Source: a virus | Virus record (IMG/VR): IMGVR_UViG_3300031951_000604 | Coordinates: 1 to 35,529 of that record | Length of the DNA: 35,529 nucleotides | Strand: one strand, 5' to 3' | Part shown: in pieces, positions 8,861-17,642 of the stretch | How positions within the stretch are numbered: position 1 is the first letter of the stretch | Layout: every line of letters begins with the position of its first letter | Made by a program: the position numbers and the translations under genes | The notes under the pieces: model-generated | What the model was told of the DNA's origin: nothing | What the model saw: the letters and a program-made list of their open reading frames with translations, nothing else | Database searches by the model: none

Positions 8861-9736
8861 TTATTCAACTGCCCCCAATAAGGTTAAAAGTTCCTGATCC
8901 GTTGTACCCCTCAAATTAGTCCCGTTATTCTGCTTGATGGCAATATAATTGAGTGCTTTGCTTGTCAAAACATTCAGCATAATTGCAGGGAATGGAATAA
9001 CATCTGTCGGAGCAGTAATTTCTGCAGGAGTATGAATGTAGAAAACCGCCACTAATTCATTCGGAATGTATGGGGCAACCTCTATTTCCCTTGGAACACT
9101 TAGTTTATAGCCACCAAAAACCGCTGTATAATCTGTGTAGGAAGTATAGCAATACTCGGTAACATCATCATTGTAGGCAATATTCCCTGGTGCAAATGGG
9201 TTTCCTTTATTAACAGCGTACACTTCTAAGTTCTCCCTACGGCAACTATGGTTGCTTCTTAAGAAACTAAGTTCAGGTCTGAATGTACTTTGGTGCGGAA
9301 GCAAAGTTGTATTGCCTACCGCATTATACATTTGCGTTACAATAGGGGCATTGTAGGACTGCTGATTCAAACTTTGCTGAATTTCCAAGTAGTATTGTGC
9401 AGGTAAGTTTGGAAGCAAATCTGTGGCATCCTCAACTACTACCCATGGCTTAGGGTAAATTGCAAGGACAGTCCAAATATCCCGATTATTCAGTTCCGCA
9501 GGATTGATATTAATCCTGCTGTATTGACTTGTCTGCCAAATTTTACTGAAAGTAAGCTCCCTGAACAACTCCTCGGAAAACTTCTTTTGCCCAATATAAG
9601 GACTGATTACAGATACAGACCATTCCAAGGCATAGTTTATTGCAGGTTTGAAATCCCGATTGAAGTTGTAATAATCACTTCCCTCGGCATCCAAAGCCGA
9701 CTTAATTCTGTCTATGATAGTCTGTACCTGTATCAT
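8861..9736 (-). CDS. Putative head-tail connector/structural protein
   Basis: The 291-residue protein starts with a helix (MIQVQTIIDRIKSALDAEGSDYYNFNRDFKPAINYALEW) typical of connector and adaptor proteins that contact the portal. The middle holds many Tyr, Pro and Asn residues, and the C-terminus ends in another helix (AIMLNVLTSKALNYIAIKQNNG). It lies 13 nt after the 294-aa gene and directly before the small basic genes. Position between capsid and ring genes supports a connector role; there is no catalytic motif. Confidence 0.7.
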   Translation of the reverse strand: MIQVQTIIDRIKSALDAEGSDYYNFNRDFKPAINYALEWSVSVISPYIGQKKFSEELFRELTFSKIWQTSQYSRININPAELNNRDIWTVLAIYPKPWVVVEDATDLLPNLPAQYYLEIQQSLNQQSYNAPIVTQMYNAVGNTTLLPHQSTFRPELSFLRSNHSCRRENLEVYAVNKGNPFAPGNIAYNDDVTEYCYTSYTDYTAVFGGYKLSVPREIEVAPYIPNELVAVFYIHTPAEITAPTDVIPFPAIMLNVLTSKALNYIAIKQNNGTNLRGTTDQELLTLLGAVE

Positions 9737-9749
9737 TCACTTTTAATTG

Positions 9750-10634
9750 TTATGTCCGTTCAATTACGGCAGGTTTGTTTGTACCCATTTCAAAGATAGC
9801 CTTACGCTTACCATCGCTACTTAGAATAGCGTTTTCAGCCATAACCTTATCTTCACTTCTTAGGCGGTCATCTGCCAATATGGAAATCAATTCGTTTCTG
9901 TTCTGTTGCATATCCGTACTAACTTGCTTACCATATCCGATAAGGCGTTCAATTACGCTGTCATTACGCAATACATCAACTTCATTGGCTGCATCTGCCA
10001 AGGCTCTTCCACGAATCGTATCTTTCGTAGTTATCTCACTTTTTGCACGGAAGAACTCAATACCCAATTTTGGGTGGTTCAAAAGGTAATCTAATTCCTT
10101 TTGGTTCCGGCAATAGTAAGTGCAAAACGGAATATCGTTGAACTCCCCAAGTTTGTAGTTCGCTACCTTTTCAGCATAGGCAAACTTAAAATGGATTGGT
10201 TTTACAGGATATTCTCCGTTTTCATTCTTAGGTTTACTTTCATCACGAAAAGGAGGAATGTGGTAACGACCTGTTTTGTGGTCAAAACTACCAAAGTCCA
10301 AGAACTCTCTACGCAAAGAAAAGAATACAACAGGCTCATCTAAATAGTCCTCAACCCGATATTGCAATTCAGGGTTAATGGTTCTATCAGCAACTTCTTT
10401 TGCCTTGCTGTGCTGTTCTGCAATTTGTACTACACGAGGACCAATGCTATCTTGGATAGCCCTCAATTGGTCAAGTGAAATTACGACTGGCTTACCATCT
10501 TTATCCTGAATAGTAATTTGCCCAGTCAAAGAATTATCGTGAACTTCCTTTTCAGTCAAAGGCAATTCACCTTGCTTATTACCTCCGTTGCTTACGGGGT
10601 TTTTGCCTTCATTCGGCTTCTGATTCTGTGACAT
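9750..10634 (-). CDS. Hypothetical virion-region protein
   Basis: The 294-residue protein has a polar, disordered N-terminus (about residues 1-35, Asn/Lys/Gly-rich) followed by TIQDKDGKPVVISLDQLRAIQDSIGPRVVQIAEQHSKAKEV and a globular body with HFKFAYAEKVANYKLGEF and two cysteines (CTYYC). The last 100 residues are helical and charged. I do not recognise a family. It follows the major capsid gene after an intergenic hairpin that may reduce readthrough, so it should be made in lower amount than the capsid protein. Confidence 0.7.
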   Translation of the reverse strand: MSQNQKPNEGKNPVSNGGNKQGELPLTEKEVHDNSLTGQITIQDKDGKPVVISLDQLRAIQDSIGPRVVQIAEQHSKAKEVADRTINPELQYRVEDYLDEPVVFFSLRREFLDFGSFDHKTGRYHIPPFRDESKPKNENGEYPVKPIHFKFAYAEKVANYKLGEFNDIPFCTYYCRNQKELDYLLNHPKLGIEFFRAKSEITTKDTIRGRALADAANEVDVLRNDSVIERLIGYGKQVSTDMQQNRNELISILADDRLRSEDKVMAENAILSSDGKRKAIFEMGTNKPAVIERT

Positions 10635-10672
10635 ATCTGTTTTTATTGAAAATTAATAGTTGTATTGGTATT

Positions 10673-10700
10673 CCGGGGAGGATTTTAATGCCCTCCCCGG
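10673..10700 (-). terminator. GC-rich hairpin between capsid gene and 294-aa gene (attenuator candidate)
   Basis: Arms 10673-10681 and 10692-10700 (CCGGGGAGG / CCTCCCCGG) form a perfect 9-bp stem with a 10-nt loop, 23 nt past the capsid stop. No T-run follows on either strand, so it is more likely an attenuator or an mRNA-stabilising 3' structure than a full terminator. Confidence 0.6.
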
Positions 10701-10722
10701 GTGTTCACCAATTAAACACGAA

Positions 10723-11964
10723 TTACTGGATTGTAATCAATGCAGAGTACTGTGGTGCTTCGAACTGCAAGCCCAAAGAAGAACTCATTCCAAATTCATA
10801 GAAGTTGTTCAAAGTAGGACCGCCATTGTTACGAGGCTCCAAAGTCCAAGCAGAATCGTATCCTAACAGTTTTACTGTTTTGATATTTTCTTTTTGGAGT
10901 ACGAAAGCGTAGTTCTCCCAAGCAGCAGGGTAAGAAGAACGGTCTTGGAAACGCAAGTTTGGTACAAGTACCGCAGAAGCAGAACCAAGGTCAATCTTAT
11001 TCAGGTTCAATTTAGCAACCATATCGTTAGGAGTGTAACGAGTAAGGGCAGATTTGAACTGCTTAGAAAGTTGAAGGATACGAGTAGGTGTAGCGAACAA
11101 GAATTTCTCCTGACCTAATGGACCACCCATAGTGTTCAATAATGAAGCCTCAACAGCGTCACCGAAAGAACTTACCGGAGTAGAGATAGTAGGAGAACCT
11201 GCGGCCAACATTTCGTTGAGGATACCACCCATCATCTTAACACGGCTACCATCAGCCAAGAACATCATGCCTTTCTTACCCATCCACAACTGGTTGGACA
11301 TAGAAACACGGAAGTTCTGCAACATACGGTCACGCTCTTTTGCAAGGAATTGGGGCAGGTAGTTGTTGGATTTGTACTTCAACATCTCAACAAAACCATA
11401 ACGCATACCGATAGACAACAGGTAAATGTAGTTGTATTTACGCTGTAAGTTCAAACGATAGTAGTTAGTAATGTTGGTAGAAGAATCACCTTCAACCTGA
11501 GAAGCGAAAGTCAAAACATCACCAGCACCGATAGCAGGAAGGCTATCATTCTGCATTGGAGTAACGGTAATTACATTACCAACAATGGCTGTAACTGTAC
11601 CCTGCTTGTTGTTAGGGTAAGTCAATACCATGTTCAAGGTAACATTATCACCTGAAACCAAGGTAACATTCTGAGTGGTTGGCCAAGTAACGGCAACGCT
11701 TGATGCATTTACTGGTAAACCATAACGGTCATAAGGAGCTTCAAACCACTCATGTTCATCGGAAGTTTTTTGTTCCGGAGTTTTGTCCATAAGAAGTTTC
11801 AAATCATAGAACTGCTGTGGGGCAGAATCAACGATTTTGTTGTAAACAATTCTTTCAAGAATCGCTTGCTCACGACCTGTGAGTTGGCCCCAAAAGGAAC
11901 CAAGGGGGTTAGCGGAGTTATTATTATACGCCGCATTGGGTGGGGTGTACTGTGTACTTGCCAT
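10723..11964 (-). CDS. Major capsid protein (HK97-fold candidate)
   Basis: The 413-residue protein follows the scaffold gene by 23 nt and has the layout of a major capsid protein: a polar N-terminal arm (residues 1-25), a helical segment (GREQAILERIVYNKIVDSAPQQFYDLKLLM), a beta-rich insertion (about residues 85-160), a long 'spine' region (RKYNYIYLLSIGMRYGFVEMLKYKSNNYLPQFLAKERDRMLQNFRVSMSNQLWMG) and a C-terminal beta part (NFYEFGMSSSLGLQFEAPQ). No protease domain is visible. Length is typical. It shares a strong promoter with the scaffold gene and is followed by a hairpin. The assignment is by synteny and pattern, with good certainty. Confidence 0.85.
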   Translation of the reverse strand: MASTQYTPPNAAYNNNSANPLGSFWGQLTGREQAILERIVYNKIVDSAPQQFYDLKLLMDKTPEQKTSDEHEWFEAPYDRYGLPVNASSVAVTWPTTQNVTLVSGDNVTLNMVLTYPNNKQGTVTAIVGNVITVTPMQNDSLPAIGAGDVLTFASQVEGDSSTNITNYYRLNLQRKYNYIYLLSIGMRYGFVEMLKYKSNNYLPQFLAKERDRMLQNFRVSMSNQLWMGKKGMMFLADGSRVKMMGGILNEMLAAGSPTISTPVSSFGDAVEASLLNTMGGPLGQEKFLFATPTRILQLSKQFKSALTRYTPNDMVAKLNLNKIDLGSASAVLVPNLRFQDRSSYPAAWENYAFVLQKENIKTVKLLGYDSAWTLEPRNNGGPTLNNFYEFGMSSSLGLQFEAPQYSALITIQ

Positions 11965-11987
11965 TTTCTGTGCTAAAAGTTAAATTG

Positions 11988-13148
11988 TTAATCTCGAAGC
12001 CATGCTGGAATGTTTGCCATTTTCGGGTCTTGCAGTTCGTTTCTGCCACCTTTCTCATCGTTAATGGTATCTCTCCCACGGCTTACCACTCCGGCAAGTT
12101 GGTCACTAAGCTCCTTGTTCTTCTGTTGCAACTTAGAAAGTTTCTTAGCGAGCCTGTCAATCTCCGTTGGAGCATACTGAATTAACGCAAGTTTCTTAGC
12201 AGCGTCTGCCCGATATGTGCCATCCTTATTGAAAAACTCAGAACCTAAACCGCCACCTGTCAATGTTTTTTCGAGTTTTTTCAACTCTTTTTCATCCATG
12301 CCAGGGAAGTCGGCTTTGACCTGTTCAAGCGAACTAAGTGCGGAATCCCTAAAGGTTTTCACCTTTTGTTCTTGGACACGCTTTGCCTCAGCAACCTGTC
12401 GGTCATTCTGTTGTTTGTCAAGTCTGAAAGCCTTCTCGGCAACCCTCAACAAGCGTTGGACTTCTCGGGAATCGGGGTCATCCTCGTATTCCTCACGGGT
12501 CAATTCATCTGGTGCGTAGGCTTCGATTAACGCCCATTTGTCTTGACTTTCCAAGTCCTTATTAAAATCAAGTCTTAAAGCAGGAGCAGTCTTTATTGCG
12601 TCTTTCCAATCCTGTCCGTTGTTGTAGGCTTCAATAGCCTTAACAATTTCAGGAGGCATTTCAGCAAAGGCTGTTTCTATTTCTTCCTTGAATTTTTCTA
12701 ACTCTGTGGCTTTTTGTGCATTTGACCTCTGTTTGTTGTACGCCTCAACGAGTTTAGCGTAACCTGCAGGAGTGCTCACATCAAAGCCAAGTTTTTCTTT
12801 TACATACTTCTTTGCATCGGATTCATCCTTGAAGTTTACCTTAGAACCTTTCTTTGACTGAAAGATACTTGGTTCATCATCATCTTCCTCTTCCTCTGTT
12901 CCTACCTCTGTTTCAGGTTCATCTTTTGCAGGTGGTGTTTCAGGTTCATCCTGATAGTCCTGATTGTCATTGTCAGGAGTGGAAGGTGGTTCGTCTGTTA
13001 TTGGAGGCTGTGTTTCTGTTGTTGTACCATCTCCAAATATCAAGGCAAATTCCTCGGGGGTCAGGTCATCCGCAAAGGGATTATCCTGCATAGCAGCCCT
13101 TACTTGTGCTTCTTGTTCAGGGCTAAAAGTTACTTGTTGTTCTGACAT
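11988..13148 (-). CDS. Scaffolding protein
   Basis: The 386-residue protein is highly charged: residues 35-100 are an acidic Pro/Asp/Glu/Thr stretch (TETQPPITDEPPSTPDNDNQDYQDEPETPP...), followed by long Lys/Glu/Gln helices with coiled-coil character (residues about 225-365, ending TEIDRLAKKLSKLQQKNKELSDQLAG). This is the standard composition of a phage capsid scaffold, and it sits directly upstream of the capsid gene. A canonical promoter lies just before the start, after a terminator, so scaffold plus capsid form their own transcription unit. No protease motif is evident. Confidence 0.85.
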   Translation of the reverse strand: MSEQQVTFSPEQEAQVRAAMQDNPFADDLTPEEFALIFGDGTTTETQPPITDEPPSTPDNDNQDYQDEPETPPAKDEPETEVGTEEEEDDDEPSIFQSKKGSKVNFKDESDAKKYVKEKLGFDVSTPAGYAKLVEAYNKQRSNAQKATELEKFKEEIETAFAEMPPEIVKAIEAYNNGQDWKDAIKTAPALRLDFNKDLESQDKWALIEAYAPDELTREEYEDDPDSREVQRLLRVAEKAFRLDKQQNDRQVAEAKRVQEQKVKTFRDSALSSLEQVKADFPGMDEKELKKLEKTLTGGGLGSEFFNKDGTYRADAAKKLALIQYAPTEIDRLAKKLSKLQQKNKELSDQLAGVVSRGRDTINDEKGGRNELQDPKMANIPAWLRD

Positions 13149-13168
13149 ACTTTGTCCATTATTTTAGA

Positions 13169-13200
13169 CAAAGTTATATATAATTTTTTGTTCGTACAAA
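13169..13200 (-). promoter_or_regulatory. Canonical Bacteroidetes promoter of the scaffold-capsid operon
   Basis: TTTG (13200-13197) and TAACTTTG (13176-13169) on the minus strand are separated by exactly 20 nt. Both elements are full consensus matches. It lies 20 nt before the scaffold start and just after a terminator, so transcription is reset here. Confidence 0.85.
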
Positions 13201-13212
13201 AAAGTGGACATG

Positions 13213-13251
13213 CTATAAAAAACAAATGCCCGGGTTGCTGAAGCCCGGGCA
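13213..13251 (-). terminator. Rho-independent terminator after the 51-aa gene
   Basis: Arms 13227-13234 and 13244-13251 (TGCCCGGG / CCCGGGCA) form an 8-bp stem with a 9-nt loop. On the minus strand the stem is followed by a T-rich tract with six T in a row (ending near 13217). It lies 19 nt past the stop of the Lys-rich gene. Confidence 0.85.
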
Positions 13252-13270
13252 CTCTTTCGTTTTGATAGTC

Positions 13271-13426
13271 TTAGTACATTCCACCGGACATTTTACCGCC
13301 TTTCATGGCTTTTTTTGCCATGCCTACTACTTTTTTCATAGCAGATTTTTTGGCAGGAGCACTTTTCTTAGCAGTCTTTTTACCGCCACCAGTACTCATT
13401 TTCATTTTTGAAACGGACATTTTCAT
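13271..13426 (-). CDS. 51-aa Lys/Met-rich small basic protein
   Basis: ATG 13426 to TAA 13271 encodes 51 residues: MKMSVSKMKMSTGGGKKTAKK followed by SAPAKKSAMKKVV and a Gly/Met/Lys tail ending MSGGMY. About a third of the residues are lysine; the Ala/Pro/Lys repeats recall histone H1-like tails. It lies 18 nt after the portal gene and just before a terminator, in the same direction, and its reading frame ends exactly before the hairpin. It is a fifth small basic protein of the virion block and may bind packaged DNA; this is inference. Confidence 0.7.
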   Translation of the reverse strand: MKMSVSKMKMSTGGGKKTAKKSAPAKKSAMKKVVGMAKKAMKGGKMSGGMY

Positions 13427-13444
13427 ATAAATAGAAATTAAAAG

Positions 13445-15712
13445 TTACATTACTTGGTTTGGAGCACCGCCACCACGAGGCTGTTGCCTACTTGCTATTT
13501 GTGCCTCGGATTTCATCATTGTTTCCATCAACTTAGCATCCCTGTTGTCTGCCATATTCTGATTGGCATTCTCCATTTGTGCTAACTGCATCAACTGATT
13601 ATCAACCTGCTGTTGCTGTGCCTGTGCTTCCATTTGCATTCCCTGTGCTGCCATTGCCTCTTCCTGCTGTCTTGCAATTTCTTGCTTCATTTTCAGGTAT
13701 CTGCGACTTGCACTATATACCTCTGAAGGAGTACAAAGGTTGAGAATCTTACTAACCGTATTTTCGTCAAGCAACTGCATTTGAAGTAACTGCATCGCAA
13801 TAACATTACCTTGGTTAATCAACTCTTTTTCAGGTTCGCTACGCTGTAAACTAATACGGAAGTCAGCCAACAAATCTTCACTTGTGAAGCTAACTCTTTC
13901 AGCACCCTCATCCCCTACTGCATTAATCAAAGTGTGTGGACTATCGGCATATATCTTTCTTCCTCTGTTGGCAATACTTTGGTAAATCTGCTTGATACAA
14001 TCCGCTAAACTGAAATAGAAGTCCTCCTGAATAAGAGTACCCCTGTTAATCATAGCCTGATTATTCCGTACAAGTTCCAAACTACCTGTGCCAAGCATTT
14101 GCTCGTTTACGCCTGTAATAGCCAAGGCAGCAGTCTTAACCTGACCGATTGCAGCACTTAGGTATTGGAATCCACTTAAACTTGAACCAGGTAAATTAGC
14201 AACGGCATTGTTCAAACTGAACTTGCCATTTACAAGTACAGGGTCTCCATTACGGATATTTCTACGAAGTCCTTCTTCCCCTTCTTCCTCGTCAATTACA
14301 CCTCTGTCAATCAAAGTAATTGGAGGAGTAGCACGATTGATTTGGTGTTCCTGTGCTGACCAATAGCGGTTAATCATACGCTGTGGGTCAATCATAGAAT
14401 CCAAAGGACTTACAACTAATCCATTCCAATACTCAAAGGTTTGAACTGCGTATGGGAATCTCGCACTACTTGGGTCTAAACTCGTTGTTTCCTGATAAGG
14501 CATTATGCCACTTTCAAGTACAATCGGAGACATATCTTCTGCATCACCTATTGGTCCTCCGGAAACATCATAAACGAAAACACAATACCTAATTACATCG
14601 GCATTGAACTTTCTTTTCTTCTTATTGCCTCTACGCTTTCCTGTACCTTGGCTTAGAATCTTTTTGTACTTCTCGTCTGTGGCTTCAATTAGGTCTTTAT
14701 CTGTGTATTTGCCACCTTCAAAATTTATTCTGACAAATAACTCATTGCCCATTTCATCGGAAACAACACCATATTCATGTTCTTCAATATCACGCCAAAA
14801 AGCGTAATAAGTAGTAACTCGTCCAGTCTTGTCACCATTCCAAATGCCATTGTCAAATTGATCGCCATTGTTTTGATAGTTGGCAATCTTCTCAATAGTT
14901 TCACACTCTTCTATCGTTAGGTCAGGATATTTCTCATAAATGTAAGTAGGGTCAAGATATGCCTTATGCCCCATATACATAGAATCGGATAAATCATCCC
15001 TTTGGGCACTTATATCCCAAAAGAAGTATCTACTATCCAATCCCTCAAATACTTGATGCCCGAAGTGTTCTTTGTTGAAAACAACACACATTCCTGAAGC
15101 ACACAACTGCTTGGTCATCCACTTCTTTAACTTCCCGTTTACATCGTTTCTGTCAGCAACAACTTTAATCAGGTTGTTTACATCACGGGTAAGGGAATCA
15201 AAGTAATAACCATCAAATAGCCTTTCTGCGTCCTCGGGACCTTCTCCAATAGGGAATTGGTCTTGAAGCATATCCTTGAATATACCGCCCATTTCTTGGG
15301 CAATCTGTGAAATAACCATCATTTTGGTCATTTCTTGGTCACGCTTTTGCTGTACGCTTTCGCTTAAAGGTTCTGCCCTGTACTCAAAACTTGTACGAAT
15401 AGCATTACCCACATATTGACGAAGTACGGGAGCCATGATATTATCCTGCCACCGAATACGCCCATTAGGTTGTCCGCTTTCATCATTCAGGAATGTATCA
15501 ATATCTTCATCCAACATCCACTGCCATTTCATTTGGTAGTTAGCCAAAAGAAACATCCAATTAGTGTCGGTTTTAACCCTGAAAAAATCCAGCCTCCAAT
15601 CAAATACTCTGCTTATGATATAGTTCGCCCACGCTAAGTCGTACTCTTCGTTTTTCTTACCATCAATTCCGGTAATCCTGTTTGGTCTTACGCCTATTGT
15701 AGAGTAGTTCAT
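13445..15712 (-). CDS. Portal protein (P22-like/crAss-like type)
   Basis: The 755-residue protein has the features of a long podovirus portal: an N-terminal helical region with aromatic residues (DLAWANYIISRVFDWRLDFFRVKTDTNWMFLLANYQMKWQWMLDE), a clip/stem-containing middle (...RFPYAVQTFEYWNGLVVSPLDSMIDPQRMINRYWSAQEHQINRA..., INGVNEQMLG-like segment at AALAITGVNEQMLGTGSLELVRNNQAM) and a Gln/Met-rich C-terminal tail (QQEEAMAAQGMQMEAQAQQQQVDNQ) as in P22-like barrels. It overlaps the upstream gene by 4 nt. The portal-terminase-scaffold-capsid order supports the call. It is the dodecameric DNA channel at the capsid vertex. Confidence 0.88.
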   Translation of the reverse strand: MNYSTIGVRPNRITGIDGKKNEEYDLAWANYIISRVFDWRLDFFRVKTDTNWMFLLANYQMKWQWMLDEDIDTFLNDESGQPNGRIRWQDNIMAPVLRQYVGNAIRTSFEYRAEPLSESVQQKRDQEMTKMMVISQIAQEMGGIFKDMLQDQFPIGEGPEDAERLFDGYYFDSLTRDVNNLIKVVADRNDVNGKLKKWMTKQLCASGMCVVFNKEHFGHQVFEGLDSRYFFWDISAQRDDLSDSMYMGHKAYLDPTYIYEKYPDLTIEECETIEKIANYQNNGDQFDNGIWNGDKTGRVTTYYAFWRDIEEHEYGVVSDEMGNELFVRINFEGGKYTDKDLIEATDEKYKKILSQGTGKRRGNKKKRKFNADVIRYCVFVYDVSGGPIGDAEDMSPIVLESGIMPYQETTSLDPSSARFPYAVQTFEYWNGLVVSPLDSMIDPQRMINRYWSAQEHQINRATPPITLIDRGVIDEEEGEEGLRRNIRNGDPVLVNGKFSLNNAVANLPGSSLSGFQYLSAAIGQVKTAALAITGVNEQMLGTGSLELVRNNQAMINRGTLIQEDFYFSLADCIKQIYQSIANRGRKIYADSPHTLINAVGDEGAERVSFTSEDLLADFRISLQRSEPEKELINQGNVIAMQLLQMQLLDENTVSKILNLCTPSEVYSASRRYLKMKQEIARQQEEAMAAQGMQMEAQAQQQQVDNQLMQLAQMENANQNMADNRDAKLMETMMKSEAQIASRQQPRGGGAPNQVM

Positions 15713-16443
15713 CGTTCTTGTTTTTCTCTTTCGTGAGCCATATCCATTAAAGTTCGCCCTTTCATACCCTCAATTTCCACCTTTTTAGTAACTGTACGAA
15801 CCCCATATCCTTCTTCAACATTTTTAATAATCGTTGGCAGTTCATCGTGTATTTTCACACACATTTCTACATACTTCTTGCGTTCTTCTGTGTCCGTAAT
15901 TTCGTGCGGACTTCTATCTAAAAACACCATAAAGTCATCAAGAATCTTTTCTGCTGCCAACCTCGCCTTAAACCTCGCATTAGGATTAAACATTTCCATT
16001 CTGCGGATAGCGGAATTTACTTCTTCAGGGAACACACCACGCTTGTAGTTAGCATATTCCTCATCAGATACCCCAAGTCTTAGTCTATTGTTTACGCCAT
16101 CGTATAACGCCCTTTCAGTAGCATTCTTACGCCTTACGCCCTCAGGTATTTCTGTTTTACTATAAGGACTGCAAGGACTTGCGTATAGCCACACAAAATA
16201 CATTTGCCATGTTTTGAGTGACTTAAACTCATCAATGCGATTAAGTTCAGGATATTCTTTCCGTAAATCGGTAAGGATATACCTTTTGTCCTTATTTATG
16301 TTCGGGACAAAAAGTACATCCTCACCAAAGTTTACATCAGGTTTTTTGGTCGTAGCCCCCAAACCCCTTTCTTGCGAAGGATTCTCCACTTGTAGAGATT
16401 CGGGATGCTTTCCCATTTCTTCCTGTGGAGGCAGTTCAACCAT
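15709..16443 (-). CDS. Hypothetical protein upstream of portal
   Basis: The 244-residue protein has a polar N-terminus, then DKRYILTDLRKEYPELNRIDEFKSLKTWQMYFVWLYASPCSPYSK and a helical, charged C-terminal half (SAIRRMEMFNPNARFKARLAAEKILDDFMVFLDRSP..., KKYVEMCVKIHDELPTIIKNVEEGYG). It overlaps the portal start by 4 nt, so the two are coupled. The helical C-terminus and the position between terminase and portal would suit a packaging accessory protein, but no small-terminase helix-turn-helix is obvious. The function is unknown. Confidence 0.7.
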   Translation of the reverse strand: MVELPPQEEMGKHPESLQVENPSQERGLGATTKKPDVNFGEDVLFVPNINKDKRYILTDLRKEYPELNRIDEFKSLKTWQMYFVWLYASPCSPYSKTEIPEGVRRKNATERALYDGVNNRLRLGVSDEEYANYKRGVFPEEVNSAIRRMEMFNPNARFKARLAAEKILDDFMVFLDRSPHEITDTEERKKYVEMCVKIHDELPTIIKNVEEGYGVRTVTKKVEIEGMKGRTLMDMAHEREKQER

Positions 16444-16462
16444 TTTTTATATACCCGATTAA

Positions 16463-17230
16463 TTACGGACGAGCCAAGTAGTCAGCAGTTGTACCAGCAC
16501 CAGAGAATGTGTTACCCCATGCACCAGCAAACAGAACATCTGCGGTAGAATCAACATATACAACAGCGGTCTTATTGACAACCTCGAAAGTACCTGCGGC
16601 ATTCTCTACTTTCTCAGTGTATAACACTTCGTAAGTATTGTAAGAAGCGGCAGTCAGGTTAGACAAAGAAATACCTGTGTTGGCGTTGATGATAGAAGGA
16701 CTACCTTCTGGCTGAATAAGAGCCTGTGATACAGTCTGAGTAACAGCCAAGTTGATAGTAGCATTGAAGCCATAAACTTGAGTACCTAAGTTACCGAGGT
16801 TGCCCTGAATAACCAAGTCATTTGCAACATTTGATGCAGTGTAAGTACCTTGAGAATCGGAAGTGATTTGGGCTGCAATAGCAGTTACCAAAGTAGCGAT
16901 TGAAGGAGCAACTGCACCAGTGTTGTAAATAAAGGTACTTGGGTTAAGTCCACTTACAGGATCAGGATAAACTCTGACAATGTACTGAGTAGAAACAGTT
17001 GGGGTTACAGCACTCGTGTCAAGACGAATTGCTTGGAATTGACCAGAAGATGGAGCGACAACAGCGTTATCTACTACATCAACCCATTTGATACTACCAC
17101 CCCAAGCAAGAGAACCTGCGGTTACGGTAGAATCAACAACAGTTAATTCACCATTTGCCAGAACTAAGTCTGCGGCAACGGATGGGTTGGTGTTCAGCAA
17201 CCCTACGAGAGAATAATTTTTTAAAGCCAT
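16463..17230 (-). CDS. Abundant head decoration/virion protein candidate
   Basis: From ATG 17230 the protein has 255 residues, is almost free of Lys/Arg and Cys, and is rich in Ala, Val, Thr, Ser, Gly and Asn in short beta-strand patterns, typical of secreted-like virion surface or decoration proteins. A frame open to 17290 would add 20 residues, but that start lies upstream of the -7 box of a perfect promoter, so 17230 is chosen. The strong private promoter suggests high expression, as for a capsid decoration or major tail/fibre subunit. No specific family is recognised. Confidence 0.78.
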   Translation of the reverse strand: MALKNYSLVGLLNTNPSVAADLVLANGELTVVDSTVTAGSLAWGGSIKWVDVVDNAVVAPSSGQFQAIRLDTSAVTPTVSTQYIVRVYPDPVSGLNPSTFIYNTGAVAPSIATLVTAIAAQITSDSQGTYTASNVANDLVIQGNLGNLGTQVYGFNATINLAVTQTVSQALIQPEGSPSIINANTGISLSNLTAASYNTYEVLYTEKVENAAGTFEVVNKTAVVYVDSTADVLFAGAWGNTFSGAGTTADYLARP

Positions 17231-17259
17231 TTTATGAAAATAAATAGTTGAACTTATGA

Positions 17260-17291
17260 CAAAGATACAACTGTCTAAATTACTATACAAA
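17260..17291 (-). promoter_or_regulatory. Canonical Bacteroidetes promoter of the decoration-like gene
   Basis: TTTG (17291-17288) and TATCTTTG (17267-17260) on the minus strand are exactly 20 nt apart. It gives a leader of about 25 nt before ATG 17230 and fixes that start. Confidence 0.85.
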
Positions 17292-17306
17292 AAAATCTTA
17301 TAGCAC

Positions 17307-17642
17307 CTACTCCTCCAAGTTTCTGTCCCTAACCGCCTTAGACTGACTTAACACCCCAAATTTCTCCTCATCCCTCGGTTTCATATCTTGTAGCCATATT
17401 TCCCGAACGCCAAGTCTGTACTCCTTTATCATCCCCTCCAATGCCCTCAACTCCCGTAACAGATGCCTCGCCTCCTTGGGACACCTCGCCTTGGTTTCCA
17501 CCGCCGTCACCTCCGGAGTTAATTTCGCCAATACCCCCACTAATTCCAAATGAACTGACATCAACTCCCGTAACTTTACTGAGTTGCTGTCCAACTTCCG
17601 AATTATTTTGTTCTGTAACTTTCTCTGACCTATCTCTGTCAT
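17307..17642 (-). CDS. 111-aa charged helical protein overlapping the 191-aa gene
   Basis: ATG 17642 opens a 111-residue frame (MTEIGQRKLQNKIIRKLDSN...) with amphipathic, charged helices throughout and an ordinary codon pattern. It is shifted by one base relative to the 191-aa frame and shares 275 bp with it. The helical character (KLRELMSVHLELVGVLAKLTPEV..., RHLLRELRALEGMIKEYRLGVREIWLQ) looks more protein-like than the Gly/Ser-rich stretch it overlaps. Both frames may be real, or the 111-aa product may be reached by frameshifting. Function unknown; a small terminase or packaging accessory is possible from position only. Confidence 0.6.
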   Translation of the reverse strand: MTEIGQRKLQNKIIRKLDSNSVKLRELMSVHLELVGVLAKLTPEVTAVETKARCPKEARHLLRELRALEGMIKEYRLGVREIWLQDMKPRDEEKFGVLSQSKAVRDRNLEE

